From DASXTS01 sp036505275 (GTDB taxonomy: Bacteria; Actinomycetota; Actinomycetes; Mycobacteriales; Pseudonocardiaceae), in the NCBI GenBank assembly GCA_036505275.1, contig DASXTS010000050.1:1-6429 (forward strand): a stretch of 6,429 bases of DNA. Reading direction: 5' to 3'. Below are positions 5,141 through 6,429 of the stretch, piece by piece (the stretch's first letter is position 1; every line of letters starts with the position of its first letter). The notes beneath the pieces were generated by a model that saw only the letters and a program-made list of their open reading frames with translations, was not told where the DNA came from and searched no databases. Both the position numbers and the translations under genes were made by a program.

Positions 5141-6013
5141 ATGGCCGACGAGGTGGTGGAGAGGGCGCTGTCCGAGCTGGCCGGCGGCCGCTCGGCCAGC
5201 GCGCTGGCCATTCTCAAGTCGGGCCACGGGTCACCTGGCGGTGAGCTGCGCCGCCAACTCGCCGAGCATCTGGCGACCCGGCACCACGGCCGGGTGTACG
5301 AGGAACCCGCGGCGTTCCAGGCCTTCCTCGACGGCGGCGGCAATCTGCGCCTTTACGAGGCCACCGTGGCCCGGCTCGCGGCCGCCTACCGCGAGCTACC
5401 CGCGCGCCGTGTCCTGGACGTGGGCACCGGCGACGGGCGCGCCGTACTGGCCGCGGCGGCCAGCCTCGGCGACGACGCCCCCGAGCTGGACCTGGTCGAG
5501 CCGTCCGCTTCGCTGTTGGCGCAGGCCGCAGCGGCGGCGCGGTCGGCCGGGCTGGCGGCGCGGACCCACCTGGGCACCGTCCAGGATCTGCTGGCCCGCG
5601 GCACACCGGAGCAGCCATGGGACCTGGTTGAGGCCACGTTCGCGCTGCACGCCATCCGGCCGCCCGAGCGGACCGCGGTGCTCGCCGCTCTGCATGATCT
5701 CGCCGACGCCGTGCTCATCGCGGAGTTCGACGTGCCGGCCTTCGACGACCGCGGGCCCGCGCACCTGTCCTACCTTGCTTCGAGGTATGAGCTTGGCCTC
5801 GCCGAGTACGAAGGCACCCTGGTCGCGCAGGGTTTCCTGATGCCGGTGCTGGTCGGCCAGCTGGATCCCAGCCGGCCACGGCTGACCTGGGAGCAGCCGG
5901 CCGCCGCTTGGATGGCGCAGCTGCGCGCCGCCGGCTGGGATCCCATGGCCGTCGAGCCGCTGGCCGACTACTGGTGGGCCCCCGCGATCGTGGTCACCGC
6001 CCGCGCACGCTGA
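5141..6013 (+). CDS. Class I SAM-dependent methyltransferase, 290 aa
   Basis: The Rossmann-fold core begins with motif I, RVLDVGTGDGRAVL (90-103), which binds S-adenosylmethionine. An acidic residue after strand 2, Glu120 in LDLVEPS, should hold the ribose. Strand 4 is DLVEATFALHAI (161-172) and strand 5 VLIAEFDV (191-198). About 88 residues precede the core; they are mostly helical, with a conserved-looking HHGRVYEEPAAFQAFLDGG block that may cap the substrate site. The acceptor cannot be told from sequence. ATG 5141 is preferred; a GTG lies immediately before it at 5138. No strong ribosome site is visible. It follows the DUF1707 gene by 43 bases and may be cotranscribed. A hairpin begins 12 bases after its stop. 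Confidence 0.85.
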   Translation: MADEVVERALSELAGGRSASALAILKSGHGSPGGELRRQLAEHLATRHHGRVYEEPAAFQAFLDGGGNLRLYEATVARLAAAYRELPARRVLDVGTGDGRAVLAAAASLGDDAPELDLVEPSASLLAQAAAAARSAGLAARTHLGTVQDLLARGTPEQPWDLVEATFALHAIRPPERTAVLAALHDLADAVLIAEFDVPAFDDRGPAHLSYLASRYELGLAEYEGTLVAQGFLMPVLVGQLDPSRPRLTWEQPAAAWMAQLRAAGWDPMAVEPLADYWWAPAIVVTARAR

Positions 6014-6025
6014 CGCCGGCCGTTT

Positions 6026-6045
6026 GCGCTGGCGCTGGCCAGCGC
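6026..6045 (+). terminator. Probable terminator hairpin after the methyltransferase
   Basis: GCGCTGGC (6026-6033) and GCCAGCGC (6038-6045) form a perfect 8-bp stem with a 4-base loop, starting 12 bases after the stop codon. The same stretch also contains a 14-base palindrome centred at 6038/6039. No T-run follows, which is common for actinobacterial terminators. Confidence 0.5.
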
Positions 6046-6162
6046 GACCGCGGCCTCCTCGGTCAGCTAGATGGCCAACCCAGCCGACGGTAGTTGGTCG
6101 TGCCTTGATTGGCGTCCACCGGACGCCGCCCGTCGTCGCGTGCATTGGTTCCTGGCGCGCTC

Positions 6163-6238
6163 AAGATGGCCCTGGACGGGAGTGGGGTTCCGGTCGTGTT
6201 GCCTGCCGGCGTTTTCGGGACTGTCGGACGTTCGTTGA
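6163..6238. repeat. Diverged repeat, copy 1
   Basis: This block begins AAGATGGC and ends GTTGA. Its first 33 bases match copy 2 at 28 positions; the remainder aligns loosely with small gaps. The left-end hairpin seen in copy 2 is disrupted here. Reading frames on both strands cross it (6109-6333 plus, 6425-6063 minus), but I see no family and no ribosome site, so I treat it as an intergenic repeat. Confidence 0.6.
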
Positions 6239-6251
6239 CGGGGTGGTTGCT

Positions 6252-6333
6252 TCCAAAGATGGCTTTGGACTGGAGTGCGGATCCGGTCTCGGTGTTTGAC
6301 CGGCGGTTTCCGGGGTTTGGTCGGGGACGTTGA
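6252..6333. repeat. Diverged repeat, copy 2, with a hairpin at its left edge
   Basis: The repeat unit itself is 6256-6333, starting 93 bases after copy 1 and ending in the same GTTGA. TCCAAAG (6252-6258) and CTTTGGA (6263-6269) form a perfect 7-bp stem around ATGG. The strand is rich in G and T compared with the flanking genes. It may be a member of a dispersed intergenic family; a genome search would decide. Confidence 0.55.
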
Positions 6334-6379
6334 GCCGGGGACGCGCCATACCGGAGCGGTTCTTTCATTCGGTGGCAAG

Positions 6380-6402
6380 TCGACGCCCGTGGAGGGCGTC
6401 GA
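6380..6402. promoter_or_regulatory. Hairpin enclosing a ribosome site
   Basis: TCGACGCCC (6380-6388) and GGGCGTCGA (6394-6402) form a perfect 9-bp stem with a 5-base loop. The GGAGGG sequence (6391-6396) lies in the loop and right arm, and the right arm ends on the A of ATG 6402. It could limit translation of a downstream gene, or simply be a terminator. Confidence 0.45.
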
Positions 6403-6429
6403 TGCGGCAGCACGTAGCAGCCCACGCCT
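6402..6429 (+). CDS. Possible gene start running off the window
   Basis: ATG 6402 follows GGAGGG with a 5-base spacer and stays open for the nine codons that remain (MRQHVAAHA). This is too short to identify. The only support is the ribosome site and the lack of another gene in the preceding 388 bases. Confidence 0.22.

Noticed and set aside
4450..5343. A minus-strand frame of 297 codons over the DUF1707 and methyltransferase genes
   Set aside because: It crosses two well-supported plus-strand genes and has no recognisable domain or ribosome site.
5396..6145. A minus-strand frame of 249 codons opposite the methyltransferase
   Set aside because: Antisense to the SAM-binding core; Gly/Arg/Gln-rich translation with no family resemblance.
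6063..6425. A minus-strand frame of 120 codons, and a plus-strand frame at 6109-6333, across the repeat region
   Set aside because: Both are open only because of base composition; the translated repeats match no family I know and neither start has a ribosome site. The DNA repeat explains the pattern better.

Overview
The window looks like chromosomal DNA from a high-GC actinobacterium. Coding is dense and strongly G/C at third positions, GTG starts are common, a DUF1707 membrane protein is present, and there is a stand-alone LigD-type polymerase domain next to an AlkZ/YcaQ-type winged-helix protein. A Micromonosporaceae-like host is my best guess, but the sequence alone does not prove it. I see no tRNA, rRNA, CRISPR array, transposase or phage gene.

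Layout, left end. A ribbon-helix-helix (RHH) DNA-binding protein lies on the minus strand (325 to 44). Two very short minus-strand reading frames precede it (569-489 and 407-330). A divergent control region at about 570-825 separates this unit from plus-strand genes. It holds a consensus-like minus-strand promoter overlaid by two perfect inverted repeats, plus a GC-rich hairpin. From 826 to 2361 there is a plus-strand cassette of three genes: a 54-residue peptide with a very strong ribosome site, a leishmanolysin-like zinc metalloprotease of the metzincin clan without a signal peptide, and a 111-residue protein with a possible SH3-like C-terminal half. The last two overlap by 4 bases.

Middle. 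Two DNA-repair genes are transcribed divergently from a 19-base gap: a LigD-type primase-polymerase (minus, 3351-2389) and an AlkZ-like DNA glycosylase candidate carrying a Q-A-Q motif (plus, 3371-4513). Each strand has a TANNNT -10 box exactly 7 bases before its GTG start, and the two boxes overlap. The pair therefore looks like one shared bidirectional promoter driving two leaderless mRNAs. The pairing suggests joint expression of lesion removal and gap-filling synthesis.

Right end. A DUF1707 two-helix membrane protein (4591-5097) and a class I SAM-dependent methyltransferase (5141-6013) follow on the plus strand. A hairpin (6026-6045) then probably ends transcription. The last 416 bases hold no convincing complete gene. 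They contain a diverged two-copy repeat of about 77 bases and a hairpin that buries a ribosome site, just before a possible gene start that runs off the window.

The most unusual items are the peptide/metzincin/SH3-like cassette, the symmetric leaderless promoter, and the palindrome-covered control region with tiny ORFs ahead of the RHH gene.
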